From: Candidatus Lokiarchaeota archaeon
Lineage (GTDB): Archaea > Asgardarchaeota > Thorarchaeia > Thorarchaeales > Thorarchaeaceae
Direction: 5' to 3'
Assembly: GCA_014730275.1 (NCBI GenBank)
Contig: WJIL01000083.1
Span: 1 to 37,523 of the forward strand
Length of the DNA stretch: 37,523 bases
The translations under genes were made by a program, and so were the position numbers. Positions 9,574 to 18,504 of the stretch are shown here, one piece after another. The notes beneath the pieces are model-generated. The model searched no databases. It saw only the letters and a list, made by a program, of their open reading frames with translations, and had not been told where the DNA came from. Numbering within the stretch: position 1 is the stretch's first letter; each line of letters starts with the position of its first letter.

Positions 9574-9593
9574 GCATCCCCGAGAGGTGATGC
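9574..9593 (+). other. Hairpin with GAGA (GNRA-type) tetraloop in a 5' leader
   Basis: GCATCCCC (9574-9581), GAGA loop (9582-9585) and GGTGATGC (9586-9593) form an eight-pair stem with one mismatch, capped by a GNRA tetraloop. It lies about 85 nt upstream of the FecR-domain gene start at 9678. The 3' arm includes GGTGAT, which is also a good Shine-Dalgarno sequence, so the stem could hide it. A structural RNA or leader role is inference. Confidence 0.35.
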
Positions 9594-9677
9594 AGTTCAT
9601 GCATTGCTGAGTGTCATTGTCGTTTTCAATGCAAGAGTCATGGACCGAGCATTATCGGAAACCGAGAGACATCTACG

Positions 9678-10763
9678 ATGGCGAAAACGAAGATTGATTA
9701 CGTAATAGGAGAAGCTTCTGTAACTCGAAATGGAAACAAAGAACGACTGGATGTTGACATAGGTTCGGAAGATAGCTGGTTCACGATTAGGGATGGTGAC
9801 ATGCTCGAAACTGAATCGGATAGCTACGTAGTTCATATACAAGAGTATGGACGTTCGAGTGGAACAAACAGAATTGGTGTTGGCCCTAATACGAAATTGG
9901 CTATGAAAATCAGTGGCGGAGTTATTGAGCAAATTAACCTGGAACACGGTCACTTAACATTAACTGCAAACGTGCCGGTTGCTACATCTTTAGCCACCGT
10001 GAAATGTGCGGCAGACAAATCAAAATATGCTGATGAATCTCTTTCTGTAATTCGTTTTGCAGACGAACAAATGGAAGTTGCTAACTTGGGAGGCGCACCA
10101 TTGAAAGTACAGAACAATATGTCCGGAGAAACAATTTCCGTCACAGCCAATACTGCTGGGGACTATGTATATGAACAACTAACAGTATCCTCTAATGGAA
10201 GCAAACTGGACGGAATTACCCCTGAAATGAAATCTGTATTCAACAAAATCGAGGATCAGCTAGCAACCGAAAAAAGGGAGAAGCTGATGAAGGCTATGGG
10301 AGCTGATAACGCTGGCAAGCGCTACGTTCAAGGAATGGAAAAAATGATTGCCAATATGCGTCAGGATATTGAGGAACTTGAGAAGGAAGGGGGGGCTCCA
10401 AAGGAGCTGAAGCGGGGTGTTAAGAAGCTGGAGATGCAGTTGAGTGACGCTAAGAAGGAGCTCAGAGAGAAGGAAATGCAGAAACAGCAAGAAGCGGTTA
10501 AGAAGAAGGAACATGATGAGTGGGAGAAGAAGTTTGAGGCTCGCGAAAAGCAATTCGAACGAGACCTCGAAAAAATGGCCACAGAGGTGGATTCACAGAG
10601 TTCTAGTACTCCCACAGATGGCTTGACAGACTTAGAAAGGAAAATACAGCAAGCAGGAGCAGAGATTGACACAGAGGAAGACAGCGGTGGCTTAGATTCT
10701 GACTTCAGTGATCTTGAGAAGAAAATTGAAGCTGCGGGCAAAGAACTCGACGAAGATGAGTAA
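9678..10763 (+). CDS. FecR-domain protein with C-terminal coiled coil, apparently cytoplasmic
   Basis: This 361-aa protein has residues of about 5-120 that follow the FecR-domain plan: G-E-A-S-V-T-R-N-G, an acidic loop, I-R-D-G-D-M-L-E-T-E-S-D-S-Y, then a beta strand, P-N-T-K-L and an L-E-H-G-H-L strand. A second beta-rich segment runs to about 175. From about 190 to 300 it is strongly charged, Lys/Glu-rich heptad-type coiled coil, ending in an acidic tail with a short duplicated D-L-E-(R/K)-K-I motif (about 315-320 and 344-349). There is no signal peptide or TM, unlike typical FecR anti-sigma regulators, so it may be a cytosolic scaffold or sensor. A GAGAG-type Shine-Dalgarno site precedes ATG 9678. 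Partners are unknown. Confidence 0.7.
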   Translation: MAKTKIDYVIGEASVTRNGNKERLDVDIGSEDSWFTIRDGDMLETESDSYVVHIQEYGRSSGTNRIGVGPNTKLAMKISGGVIEQINLEHGHLTLTANVPVATSLATVKCAADKSKYADESLSVIRFADEQMEVANLGGAPLKVQNNMSGETISVTANTAGDYVYEQLTVSSNGSKLDGITPEMKSVFNKIEDQLATEKREKLMKAMGADNAGKRYVQGMEKMIANMRQDIEELEKEGGAPKELKRGVKKLEMQLSDAKKELREKEMQKQQEAVKKKEHDEWEKKFEAREKQFERDLEKMATEVDSQSSSTPTDGLTDLERKIQQAGAEIDTEEDSGGLDSDFSDLEKKIEAAGKELDEDE

Positions 10764-10886
10764 TGAAACTTGATATCTCATCTCTGTTAATGCAAATACA
10801 AATATGCAATGTACCTACGGAGAACCTCAGCCTCGTTGGACTGATATACCACTCTATCTGTGCCATTGAGGGTTGCATTTCATTTC

Positions 10887-11468
10887 ATGGAGCCTGAATT
10901 AGTAGTGATTATTGAGAGTTTCGTCTTAGCTCTAGTTACCGTATCCGCAACGGAGCTTGCTGACAAAACGATGCTTGTTGCAGTCTGTTTTGGAGCCGAA
11001 CAACAGAATAACGGGAGGATTCTATTGGCTGTCGTCTCAGCTCTGATGGTTTCAACCTTTTTCGCCACAGTGCTTGGTAGTGGTTTGCGAGCCATTATAC
11101 CGATAGATTGGTTGACATACATTTCCGGCGTGTTGTTCATCGTACTCGGCATCCATTCGATTTTCTTTCGAGATGATGAGGAAGAGATTACTTGTGCATC
11201 CGATGCTCAATTAGGAACCATGTTTTCAACGGTTCTGGTTTCAGAATTAGGTGATAAGAGTCAACTCGCAATTCTGGGTTTGGCTGTTGACTCTTTATTC
11301 CCGGTTGCTGTCTTTGCTGGTGCTGTTACAGCCTTCATCGTTGTCACTGTACTGTCAATTGGTATCGGTTCCACGCTTGGTACATTTAGTGAGAAACGCA
11401 CTATTCACAGGATTGTAGGTGTGATTTTCGCAGTTGTTGGTCTACTTGTCTTATTTGGAATTCTATGA
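10887..11468 (+). CDS. GDT1/UPF0016 (TMEM165-type) cation transporter
   Basis: This is a 193-aa integral membrane protein of the UPF0016 family, whose characterised members move Mn2+ or Ca2+ across membranes, often against protons. The duplicated hallmark E-x-G-D-(K/R)-(S/T) is present as ELADKT (residues 23-28, Gly replaced by Ala) and ELGDKS (120-125). Each sits in the first helix of a three-TM half, giving about six TM segments separated by an acidic loop (D-D-E-E-E, about 96-100). Length is normal for prokaryotic members. A GTG at 10860 would add nine residues, but ATG 10887 leads directly into TM1 and has GAGGG upstream. The stop overlaps the open frame of the next gene, suggesting cotranscription. 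Confidence 0.85.
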   Translation: MEPELVVIIESFVLALVTVSATELADKTMLVAVCFGAEQQNNGRILLAVVSALMVSTFFATVLGSGLRAIIPIDWLTYISGVLFIVLGIHSIFFRDDEEEITCASDAQLGTMFSTVLVSELGDKSQLAILGLAVDSLFPVAVFAGAVTAFIVVTVLSIGIGSTLGTFSEKRTIHRIVGVIFAVVGLLVLFGIL

Positions 11469-11575
11469 GATTCGGTGCCAATAGCAGCATTGTTTTGCCT
11501 GAGCTTGAGTTTGGAAAGCGCCAAGAAACGATTGAAACAAAAAGGGGTGTTTTGCTTCAAATAGAGGCGAACACC

Positions 11576-11995
11576 ATGCGTAACCAGACATCATTCGCGC
11601 TTTGTATCATCGGTGGATTTCTCTTGATTATAGCGGGTTATACACAAGGAGTATCCACGATTCATTTGATCTACAATTTTACACACTCAATACCTGCGCT
11701 GTCGTCGTTCTATTGGCTAATCGACTTGGTGTTGTATATTCTCTGGATTATCGCTTTGGCCGGGGGATTTGCTGTGATTTTTGGTGGCTATCTCCTTACC
11801 ACTTCTCATGTCCTCGCTGGCAAATTCATTATAGCTATTGCATCTGGTTTTGGTCTATTCAGCTTGATAATCACGATAATTCATGCGTTGATTGTCTTTG
11901 GATTGGCAGGGCTTTTGGTACTAGCCTGGCTGATAATGAATTCAGCATGGGCATTGGGATTGGTTTTGACTATCGTTGCTCGGGAGAAAGCTTAG
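11576..11995 (+). CDS. Small four-TM membrane protein, unknown function
   Basis: This 139-aa, very hydrophobic protein has TM segments near residues 6-24, 46-70, 79-104 and 107-134, and almost no charged residues until the closing A-R-E-K-A. ATG 11576 is preferred over the upstream ATG at 11465 because a GAGGCG Shine-Dalgarno site sits eight bases before it, and the 37 upstream codons encode a polar stretch unlike the rest. It follows the UPF0016 transporter by about 107 nt and may share its transcript. I do not recognise a family; it could be a small accessory subunit. Confidence 0.6.
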   Translation: MRNQTSFALCIIGGFLLIIAGYTQGVSTIHLIYNFTHSIPALSSFYWLIDLVLYILWIIALAGGFAVIFGGYLLTTSHVLAGKFIIAIASGFGLFSLIITIIHALIVFGLAGLLVLAWLIMNSAWALGLVLTIVAREKA

Positions 11996-12192
11996 TAGAA
12001 CCATTTTGTTTTTCTATTTTCATAAGGACTTGCTGGGTATAACACCACTTTCTGAAAAATTCAGCACGGGTTATCTAGAGAACGTTGCCAGATTTATGTC
12101 CATGTCTCTTTTGAAGATTGAAAATCTTAGCTGGATTCTGTGTCCAGATAAAGACAAGTACGTCATAGGGGGCCTTTGTCAGTGAAGGGATA

Positions 12193-12432
12193 TCACGTTC
12201 TTGTTTTCTCTGATCCCTGCTTGCCGAAGTTGACCTTGTTCCAGATTCGCTCGTGTAGGAAGTAGAGTGGCATTCGAATGCCGACATCGGCAATACCTAC
12301 TCCTAGTGTGAAATCCAGTCTGCCTGTTACAAGGAAAATTACCATCATAATTGATGCAGTGGCAAGGATTCGCCAGCTGAAAGTCTTTACAACACTTCTA
12401 TGCTTACATTCTTCGAGTTCGGCTGTAGCCAT
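12193..12432 (-). CDS. DUF2061 small membrane protein
   Basis: This 79-aa minus-strand protein matches the DUF2061 pattern: an opening H-R-S-V-V-K-T-F-S-W-R (about 11-21), a TM helix with the V-T-G-x-L-D/E end, a second amphipathic/TM segment, and the closing Y-F-L-H-E-R-I-W-N-K-V-x-F-G. The domain is widespread in bacteria and archaea; its biochemical function is unknown. It stands alone between a plus-strand gene ending at 11995 and one starting at 12616. A minus-strand TATA-like TTTTAATATATC lies at 12476-12487, placing transcription start close to the ATG with a leader of about 20 nt. Confidence 0.85.
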   Translation of the reverse strand: MATAELEECKHRSVVKTFSWRILATASIMMVIFLVTGRLDFTLGVGIADVGIRMPLYFLHERIWNKVNFGKQGSEKTRT

Positions 12433-12615
12433 GAGAGGAATTCCTACTGGCTTTACATTCTATATTATCATATTTGATATATTAAAACAACCTAGCTCGT
12501 ATCAGTTGTCTTCTGGCAAAGCAAGATGTAGTCGCTAGAATATGGAAGGCCTTTCAACCGATAGCGACTTATTGCACCGCTGGGAAATAGAAGATACTTC
12601 GGCGGATGATCACCA

Positions 12616-13590
12616 TTGATAGTAACAGTAACAGGAGTCGTAATCCTAGCATTAGGCATCCTTTCGTTGGCTCTAACGTTCTACGGAGGCTGGATTGCTG
12701 CTTCGATTACAGAGGATTCAGAAATCGAGACCGAATACAGGTCTGAACACCTCTACTACCTGCTTTCCATGATTGGCCTCATTGTCTTGGTCACACGGCT
12801 TTTCAATGTGCCTTTGTTCTTCTGGCTGTTACAATCGTTAGTTCCATTCCTACCTGGTGCCATGTGCGCATATGGAGTGGTGAACGCCGGCTATCCTTTC
12901 TCCACAATGGCACTCCTGTCCAAACTAATCCTACCACTGTTTTACGGAGTTTGGTTGACCGTTGATTTGGCAAATCGAAGGCAGCCGCGAATTCCACTGA
13001 TGAGGACATTGGCTAGAACTTTTCTGGTAGTTCTACTCCCGTTGGTTCTATTCGATAGCGCCATGGATTTGGTTTTCGTAATCACACTGCAACCGATTGA
13101 TGTGCCTTGTTGTTCTAGTGTGTACGATGTCAATCCTCCCTTCTCTCCATCATCGCTCTTTGGACCCGTGGTAAGCTTTGTAATAATGGCATTGACAGTC
13201 ATCTTGGCTCTCGCTCTGTCTGCTTTGCAATGGCAGCGGAAGGATTCCAACCTAGTGCGATTTGGCACTGTTGTGCTTTCGGGAATAGTGGCTATTCTGT
13301 ATGTTCTGGCCATTCATGATGTCTTGGCACCTCTTTCTCTTGGCCTTGCTACTCACCATTGTCCATACTGTCTGTTCCAGGAGTTTCCTGATACAGCGCT
13401 TTTTGCAGGTGTCTTCTGGCTTGGAATAGCAGCCTCTGTGTGGAGAGTGATTCTGGAGATTACTTGGAAACGAAATGGACTTAATGGAAAACATATAGAG
13501 ACCATAGCCTTGGCTTTGCGAAAGATTTCATCTGTAGCCCTACTATTTAGCATGGTATCAGCAGTCTCACATATCATGCTGGCTCTATAG
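12616..13590 (+). CDS. Polytopic membrane protein with CC and HHCPYC motifs
   Basis: This 324-aa protein has eight or nine predicted TM segments (near 3-30, 46-65, 66-92, 98-117, 131-157, 182-205, 215-236, 262-281 and 300-322). Three sites stand out. C84 lies in P-G-A-M-C-A-Y-G. A vicinal pair C165-C166 lies in a loop (D-V-P-C-C-S-S), and H247-H248-C249-P-Y-C252 lies in another loop. The CPxC plus vicinal CC arrangement suggests a membrane thiol-redox or soft-metal function, but I do not recognise the family. The TTG start has GGATGAT just upstream and an in-frame stop at 12607, so no longer form is possible. The nearby NosL-like operon also handles cysteine motifs, though linkage is only suggestive. 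Confidence 0.75.
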   Translation: MIVTVTGVVILALGILSLALTFYGGWIAASITEDSEIETEYRSEHLYYLLSMIGLIVLVTRLFNVPLFFWLLQSLVPFLPGAMCAYGVVNAGYPFSTMALLSKLILPLFYGVWLTVDLANRRQPRIPLMRTLARTFLVVLLPLVLFDSAMDLVFVITLQPIDVPCCSSVYDVNPPFSPSSLFGPVVSFVIMALTVILALALSALQWQRKDSNLVRFGTVVLSGIVAILYVLAIHDVLAPLSLGLATHHCPYCLFQEFPDTALFAGVFWLGIAASVWRVILEITWKRNGLNGKHIETIALALRKISSVALLFSMVSAVSHIMLAL

Positions 13591-13649
13591 GACTCTCTGA
13601 TACGATAACCACCTTTCCGTTTATTTTGGTAACAAGCAAGGACTGATAT

Positions 13650-14948
13650 ATGGCCCCCAAATCCAAACCGACGAGAACCATGCCAAAAATCGCAAGAGGC
13701 CTAGCGGATATTCCTCAGAAAACCATCTACGTGTTGCTAAAGCTAGCTGAAGAAGGAGATATTGTTAGTCTTGGTGTCGGGGAACCCGATCTCGATGCAC
13801 CTCCAGCGGCAATCAATGCAGCAACCAATGCTCTCGAATCCGGAAGAACCCATTACTCACCCGACCCGGGTCTGTTTGAACTAAGGGAAGCAGTTCGAAA
13901 GAAAACCGTACGGGACAGCGGATTTGATTTTGATCCTGAACGCGAGATTATTATCACACCGGGGGCAAGTGCAGCGCTTTTTGGTGTGTTGCTTGCCACA
14001 GTCGAACAGGGTGATGAGGTCATCATTCCGAGTCCGGGATATCTCGCTTATGAACCAGTGGTGCAGTTTACAGGTGCCACTCCCATTATTGTTTCTTCAA
14101 ATGAAAGTAATGGCTTCATACCCGAAGCTGACACGCTAAAGGATGCCGTAACTGAAAATACAGCAGGTATGATTATCTGCACTCCCAACAACCCGACTGG
14201 AATGATGTGGAACAGGGAATCACTGGAGCTTGTGAGAGACCTAGCAATAGATAATGACTTCTATGTGTACTCGGACGAGCTTTATTCCAACATAGTCTTT
14301 GATGATAATGAACATGTAAGCATCGCTTCACTTAATGGCATGGATAAGCGCGCGGTAACCATTAGCGGCATGTCAAAGAACTACTCTATGACCGGGTTCA
14401 GGATCGGTTGGGTAATTGGATCGGAGAGTGTCATAAGTGCGTATCGTAAAATCCACCAGTATACCGCGATAGCTGCGTCCACGCCTTCTCAGATAGCTTC
14501 GATAGCCGCTCTCGAAGATTCAGGTGATTATGTCGATGCGATGGTCACAGAATACGAGCGAAGGCGAAAGTTGCTTCTACAGCGTTTTGCAAATGACATA
14601 CCCCTCATTAGGGCAGTAAAGCCAGACGGATCGTTCTACATGATGGTGTGTGTTGCTGAACTAGTGGAAAAACACATGGATGATATGATTGCTTTCTTGA
14701 AATCAGAAGAAAACCGTTGTCTCTATGATAAATTCCCTCAGGCTGCTAGGGATTGGGTACATGAGGGTCGCTCGGGTTCAAAAATTACGGTGCTGTATCT
14801 TCTTTGCAAAGCTGGTGTTCTGACTGGTCCTGGCATCGCTTTTGGAGAATCAGCCGAGAATTACCTAAGGATATCTTTCGGGCAGAGTTATCCATTGATT
14901 GAAGAAGCTCTCAACAGAATGGAACAGACCCTCTCAGAATGGAAATAA
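13650..14948 (+). CDS. Class I/II PLP-dependent aminotransferase (AspAT-like)
   Basis: This 432-aa fold-type I aminotransferase should transfer an amino group between an amino acid and a 2-oxo acid in the cytosol. Visible hallmarks are L-G-V-G-E-P-D (41-47), P-G-A-S-A-A-L of the PLP phosphate loop (104-110), T-P-N-N-P-T-G with PLP-contacting N181, Y-S-D-E-L-Y with D209 that pairs to the pyridine nitrogen, Schiff-base K243 in S-G-M-S-K, R251 in the phosphate site, and N-Y-L-R-I-S-F-G near the C-terminus with the carboxylate-binding Arg. About 35 residues more than usual lie between the P-D-G-S-F-Y strand (about 324-329) and G-P-G-I-A-F-G, a family-specific insertion. AAGGA lies seven bases before the ATG. 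The substrate cannot be set from sequence. Confidence 0.9.
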   Translation: MAPKSKPTRTMPKIARGLADIPQKTIYVLLKLAEEGDIVSLGVGEPDLDAPPAAINAATNALESGRTHYSPDPGLFELREAVRKKTVRDSGFDFDPEREIIITPGASAALFGVLLATVEQGDEVIIPSPGYLAYEPVVQFTGATPIIVSSNESNGFIPEADTLKDAVTENTAGMIICTPNNPTGMMWNRESLELVRDLAIDNDFYVYSDELYSNIVFDDNEHVSIASLNGMDKRAVTISGMSKNYSMTGFRIGWVIGSESVISAYRKIHQYTAIAASTPSQIASIAALEDSGDYVDAMVTEYERRRKLLLQRFANDIPLIRAVKPDGSFYMMVCVAELVEKHMDDMIAFLKSEENRCLYDKFPQAARDWVHEGRSGSKITVLYLLCKAGVLTGPGIAFGESAENYLRISFGQSYPLIEEALNRMEQTLSEWK

Positions 14949-15010
14949 TCAAAATCAAGAGGGTACCTATTTTAGACATCAAAGCACATCTTGGAAATCA
15001 TGTGGTTTAA

Positions 15011-16552
15011 GTGACTCACTATTGCTTTCATCATCCTGTAAGAATGAGGGATGGAGCTGAGCTATCAACGATTACAATCCGTCCCGAAGAAACCGGGAAG
15101 TACCCTACAGTTCTAATGAGAACTCCTTACAATGCAAAAGGGTTTGTCAGCCTAGCAAAAGGCTTCTTGGATGAGATTCCTTACGCTTTTGTAATTCAAG
15201 ATGTCCGCGGAAGGTATGATTCGCAAGGAGAGCGCTTCATTCCATTCAAAGAGAAGAACGACTCGCTTGACACCTTTTCTTGGATAAAGAAACAACCTTG
15301 GTCAAACGGACACGTGGTTGTCTTTGGACCATCTTACTTGGGCTATACTGCCTTACAGGTTCTAAATGATGAATGTGACTCAATAGATGCTGTGTTTGCC
15401 CCTATGACATTCACTGGCCCCAGTGAGGGTCTGGTATATCGCAGTGGAGTACTGCAACTGCATTGGGCCTTGCCTTGGGCGATAATGACTTCAACTAGGG
15501 TTCAAGCCTCTTTGAAGCTCATCAATGGTTCGTGGCCGGATGCGTTCAAAGGGCCCTTGAAGAACAAAGTAAAACAACTAGGCTGGCCACAGCACGTCTG
15601 GGATATGTTTCTATCTCCGCTCGATAATGAAACATGGAACGAAGCTCGTTTGGAGTTTAGCGAGCCTGTGAAATCAAGAATATGTCTCATTGGTGGATGG
15701 TATGATTTCATGCTTGGAGCCACTTTGAGAAGCTATGGAGATTTAGTTAATGCTGGTGGCGTGAAGCCAGATCTCATAATAGGAGGATGGAGTCATAACG
15801 GATACCTGCAGAGTCTTTCAGGCGTGGGGGACTTTGATTTGGGTGAGCAAGGCAAAGCACATGCAATAGAGGATTTCTCGAACCTTCTTAAACGAACAGA
15901 GACCGAGGCGGAACAGCTAATCCGAGTCTATGTTCTCCGATCCAATAAGTGGCTCGAACTTGATGAGTGGCCTCCAAGAAACATCGTCGAAGAGAAGCTC
16001 TATCTTGGTGGTGAATATGATTTGCTTCAGAACCCAACGAGTGAATCAGTGGACTTCAGCATTCCTGCGGATCCCAGAAATCCTGTACCCACAATAGGTG
16101 GGTCAGTCTGGGAATTTCCCCCTCACTTGGAACCTGGTCCAGCAGACCAATCGTCATTGAAGAATCGACCTGACATCCTTCGTTTTGTCTCTCCCCCATT
16201 TGATAGACCTAGAACAATACTCGGACCTATCAATGCAGAGCTTTGGGTATCAACCCCCTCTGAACTTTCTCACTTCACATCAAAACTTACTTTGATAGAT
16301 GGGGATAGTGAGCGCATCATTCAGGACGGAATCATACCAATTAAGCAGATTGACGAAACTCCAACTCAGGTTTGTGTGGATTTGCTGGCAACAGGTATGG
16401 AAATCAAAAAGAATGAGCAGATTGGGTTCGAAATATCATGGTCAAATTTCCCGAAATATGCGTTATCAGAAATATCTAAGCCCACAGTCCAACAGGTCCA
16501 TGTGTCCCATTCAATGCCTTCACACATCAGCATACCCTTTCTTACAGAATGA
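15011..16552 (+). CDS. CocE/NonD-type alpha/beta hydrolase (peptidase S15 family)
   Basis: This 513-aa enzyme has an N-terminal alpha/beta-hydrolase domain opening with V-R-M-R-D-G-A-E-L, and Q-D-V-R-G-R-Y-D-S-Q-G (63-73), which is diagnostic for the Xaa-Pro dipeptidyl-peptidase/CocE family. The nucleophile is S108 in G-P-S-Y-L-G, where Pro replaces the usual first variable residue of G-x-S-Y-x-G. The probable acid is D232 (G-G-W-Y-D) and the base H262 (G-G-W-S-H). A C-terminal jelly-roll domain begins near residue 340. No signal peptide is seen, so it should be cytosolic and act on acyl esters, amides or X-Pro peptides. The GTG start agrees with family N-termini; no Shine-Dalgarno site is evident. 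It follows the aminotransferase by 62 nt. Confidence 0.88.
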   Translation: MTHYCFHHPVRMRDGAELSTITIRPEETGKYPTVLMRTPYNAKGFVSLAKGFLDEIPYAFVIQDVRGRYDSQGERFIPFKEKNDSLDTFSWIKKQPWSNGHVVVFGPSYLGYTALQVLNDECDSIDAVFAPMTFTGPSEGLVYRSGVLQLHWALPWAIMTSTRVQASLKLINGSWPDAFKGPLKNKVKQLGWPQHVWDMFLSPLDNETWNEARLEFSEPVKSRICLIGGWYDFMLGATLRSYGDLVNAGGVKPDLIIGGWSHNGYLQSLSGVGDFDLGEQGKAHAIEDFSNLLKRTETEAEQLIRVYVLRSNKWLELDEWPPRNIVEEKLYLGGEYDLLQNPTSESVDFSIPADPRNPVPTIGGSVWEFPPHLEPGPADQSSLKNRPDILRFVSPPFDRPRTILGPINAELWVSTPSELSHFTSKLTLIDGDSERIIQDGIIPIKQIDETPTQVCVDLLATGMEIKKNEQIGFEISWSNFPKYALSEISKPTVQQVHVSHSMPSHISIPFLTE

Positions 16553-16613
16553 TTTGAAAATCTAGCTCTTCCCAATGCTTTCTTACCTGCTGGTTTTAAC
16601 CTGAATAATCCGG

Positions 16614-17288
16614 TTACTCAATTCTCCCGTTCCTGATATCCACAACTGTGTCTGCCCAGTCCAGGACCCGAGTATTGTGAGAAGCCACTACAACAGTCAT
16701 CTCTTCTTGGTCTATAAGCTGGCGCAATTGCGAAAGTGTGTTTGTCGTTAGGTCGACATCCATAGAACTACCGGGTTCGTCGGCAATCAGGATCCTAGGC
16801 GAGTTGATTAAAGCGCGGGCTATACTCACCCTTTGCTTCTCACCTCCACTGAGTTCTGCAACTCTGAAATTCTTGCGATGGCTCAACTCAAGCTTCTCTA
16901 GTTTCTCTTCAGCCTGTTCCTCTGCGTTTGAGATACTCATGTCTGTACAAAGCTTCGGAAGGGCAACGTTCTCTATTGCACTTAGATGAGGAAAGAGATA
17001 CTCTGATTGAAACACGATGCCAATCTCCTCTCTCCTCATCTTTGTTTTGAAGACTTCAGAGGTGCCTGAAATGCTTGTGCCTCGCAGAAAAACCTCCCCA
17101 CGACTGGGTGATGTAAGCAAAGAGATGATACTCAGCAGCGTCGTCTTTCCGGCTCCACTCGGTCCTGCAATGGCTGTTGCCTTGCCTTCCACTATTTCCA
17201 GAGTTACGTCAGCCACGGCGTGGACTTCTCTATTTGATCCGGTATGATAGGTCTTCCAGACATTCTCAAGTCGGATTGGACTTTTCAT
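16614..17288 (-). CDS. ABC transporter ATPase, MacB/LolD type
   Basis: This 224-aa nucleotide-binding subunit has Walker A G-P-S-G-A-G-K-T (42-49), Q-loop F-Q-S (93-95), signature L-S-G-G-E-K-Q-R (146-153), Walker B I-L-I-A-D-E-P (166-172) and switch H204. The A-loop region and the order of motifs are those of the MacB/LolD/FtsE group that works with FtsX-like permeases. The usual D-E-P-T-G after Walker B reads D-E-P-G-S. ATG 17288 is chosen over the in-frame GTG 17297 because GAGGTG lies directly upstream of it. It starts one base after the permease stop, so translation is coupled. It is the last gene of the six-gene operon from 20011. Confidence 0.92.
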   Translation of the reverse strand: MKSPIRLENVWKTYHTGSNREVHAVADVTLEIVEGKATAIAGPSGAGKTTLLSIISLLTSPSRGEVFLRGTSISGTSEVFKTKMRREEIGIVFQSEYLFPHLSAIENVALPKLCTDMSISNAEEQAEEKLEKLELSHRKNFRVAELSGGEKQRVSIARALINSPRILIADEPGSSMDVDLTTNTLSQLRQLIDQEEMTVVVASHNTRVLDWADTVVDIRNGRIE

Positions 17289-17289
17289 T

Positions 17290-18504
17290 TCACACACCTC
17301 GCAATACGATATCTGGTTCGGTAATGGCGTTTCGCCAAGCAGGAATCACCGAAGCAACTAGAATCGGAGCTATACCAACGGCGTAGGCTGTGAAAATAGT
17401 GCTTGGTGAAACCATGAGCGGCATACCACCTAGAAGCAAACTGGTGCTCCACCCCAGAACAAACTCAGAAAGAAGAGGTGCCCCCAAGAAATAATCATAG
17501 ACTATTGCAAAGCTGATTCCAGTGCTACACCCCAATAGGCCCAGAATGAGGTTCTCGAACATACGAATTTCTAGGACATCAACTGTGTCGAATCCAAGTG
17601 CCTTGAGAAGACCAACTTCCCTCCGTGCTTCATCTGAGCCTGAACTTGAAACTGTGAATGCAAGAAGAACCACAACAAGTAGCAGAACAGCCCAGAGCAA
17701 CGCTACTATGCCGGCTCGAACCGAATAAGCACGAAGTCCCATATCCCGCATGGCGGATTTGCTGAGTATCCGCGCCTCCGGGAAGGTGTTATCCATTTGA
17801 AGCGCTATGCTGTTGGTATTGTATCCTGGACTTGTCCAGACTGCGATATCCGTGCACGAGTCATTGGCAACTCCTAGCACCTCTCTCGCGCTCTGAATAT
17901 CCGTCATAAGGATATCATAGCTGTAGATTTTCGATTTGCTGGAGAAAATCCCAACAATTTCAAAGGGAATGAGCGAGTTGTCATAAGCAATCAAGCTTAT
18001 TTGAGAACCAACACCGAGGCTCACTGATGCCATTGACCTTTGCATCAAATCCAGAATTCCTTGTCCCACAACAAGCTTATGTGTGTCATTCTGGGGCAAG
18101 AACGATCCCTCTCCTATGATATCTGTTCCAACTGCCCCCGGAGTCTCTTCATACTGGGCAGGATTGATTCCCATAATCGTCATCAATTTTCCACTGCCAA
18201 CGTCTGCGTACCCCCAGACACGAGGTAAAACATCCTCAACACCACTGTATGCCGTCAGATTATCACGCCACGAAATGGGGCATGGTGCTTGTCTTCCTCC
18301 AACAAGTTTCTGTACTGTGATATCTGGACCTTCATCCAGTGAGAGGGAAAAATCCTGTGCAACGCCTTGCCTGATGAATTCAATTGAGCAAAGAAGTGAA
18401 GTAGACATGGCTAAAGCAAGAATGATAGCTACTGTCTTGCTTCTGTGTTTGATGACATTACCGATTGCGTAATTCGCCAGATTAGCGTGCTTTCTTACGC
18501 CCAT
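17290..18504 (-). CDS. FtsX/MacB-type ABC transporter permease
   Basis: This 404-aa permease starts with cytosolic N-Y-A-I-G-N-V-I-K-H-R-S-K-T-V, the usual elbow before TM1 (about 24-44). A large external MacB-like periplasmic/core domain follows (about 50-255). It then has three TM segments at about 266-290, 313-345 and 355-390, ending in A-W-R-N-A-I-T-E-P-D. E-A-R-R-E-V-G-L-L-K-A-L-G (about 294-306) is the FtsX coupling segment to the ATPase. A perfect GGAGGT Shine-Dalgarno site precedes the ATG. The start overlaps the preceding small gene by 23 nt. With the ATPase it should form a mechanotransmission-type complex acting on extracytoplasmic or lipid-associated substrates; cysteine-rich neighbours suggest a metal or thiol cargo, by inference. 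Confidence 0.9.
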   Translation of the reverse strand: MGVRKHANLANYAIGNVIKHRSKTVAIILALAMSTSLLCSIEFIRQGVAQDFSLSLDEGPDITVQKLVGGRQAPCPISWRDNLTAYSGVEDVLPRVWGYADVGSGKLMTIMGINPAQYEETPGAVGTDIIGEGSFLPQNDTHKLVVGQGILDLMQRSMASVSLGVGSQISLIAYDNSLIPFEIVGIFSSKSKIYSYDILMTDIQSAREVLGVANDSCTDIAVWTSPGYNTNSIALQMDNTFPEARILSKSAMRDMGLRAYSVRAGIVALLWAVLLLVVVLLAFTVSSSGSDEARREVGLLKALGFDTVDVLEIRMFENLILGLLGCSTGISFAIVYDYFLGAPLLSEFVLGWSTSLLLGGMPLMVSPSTIFTAYAVGIAPILVASVIPAWRNAITEPDIVLRGV

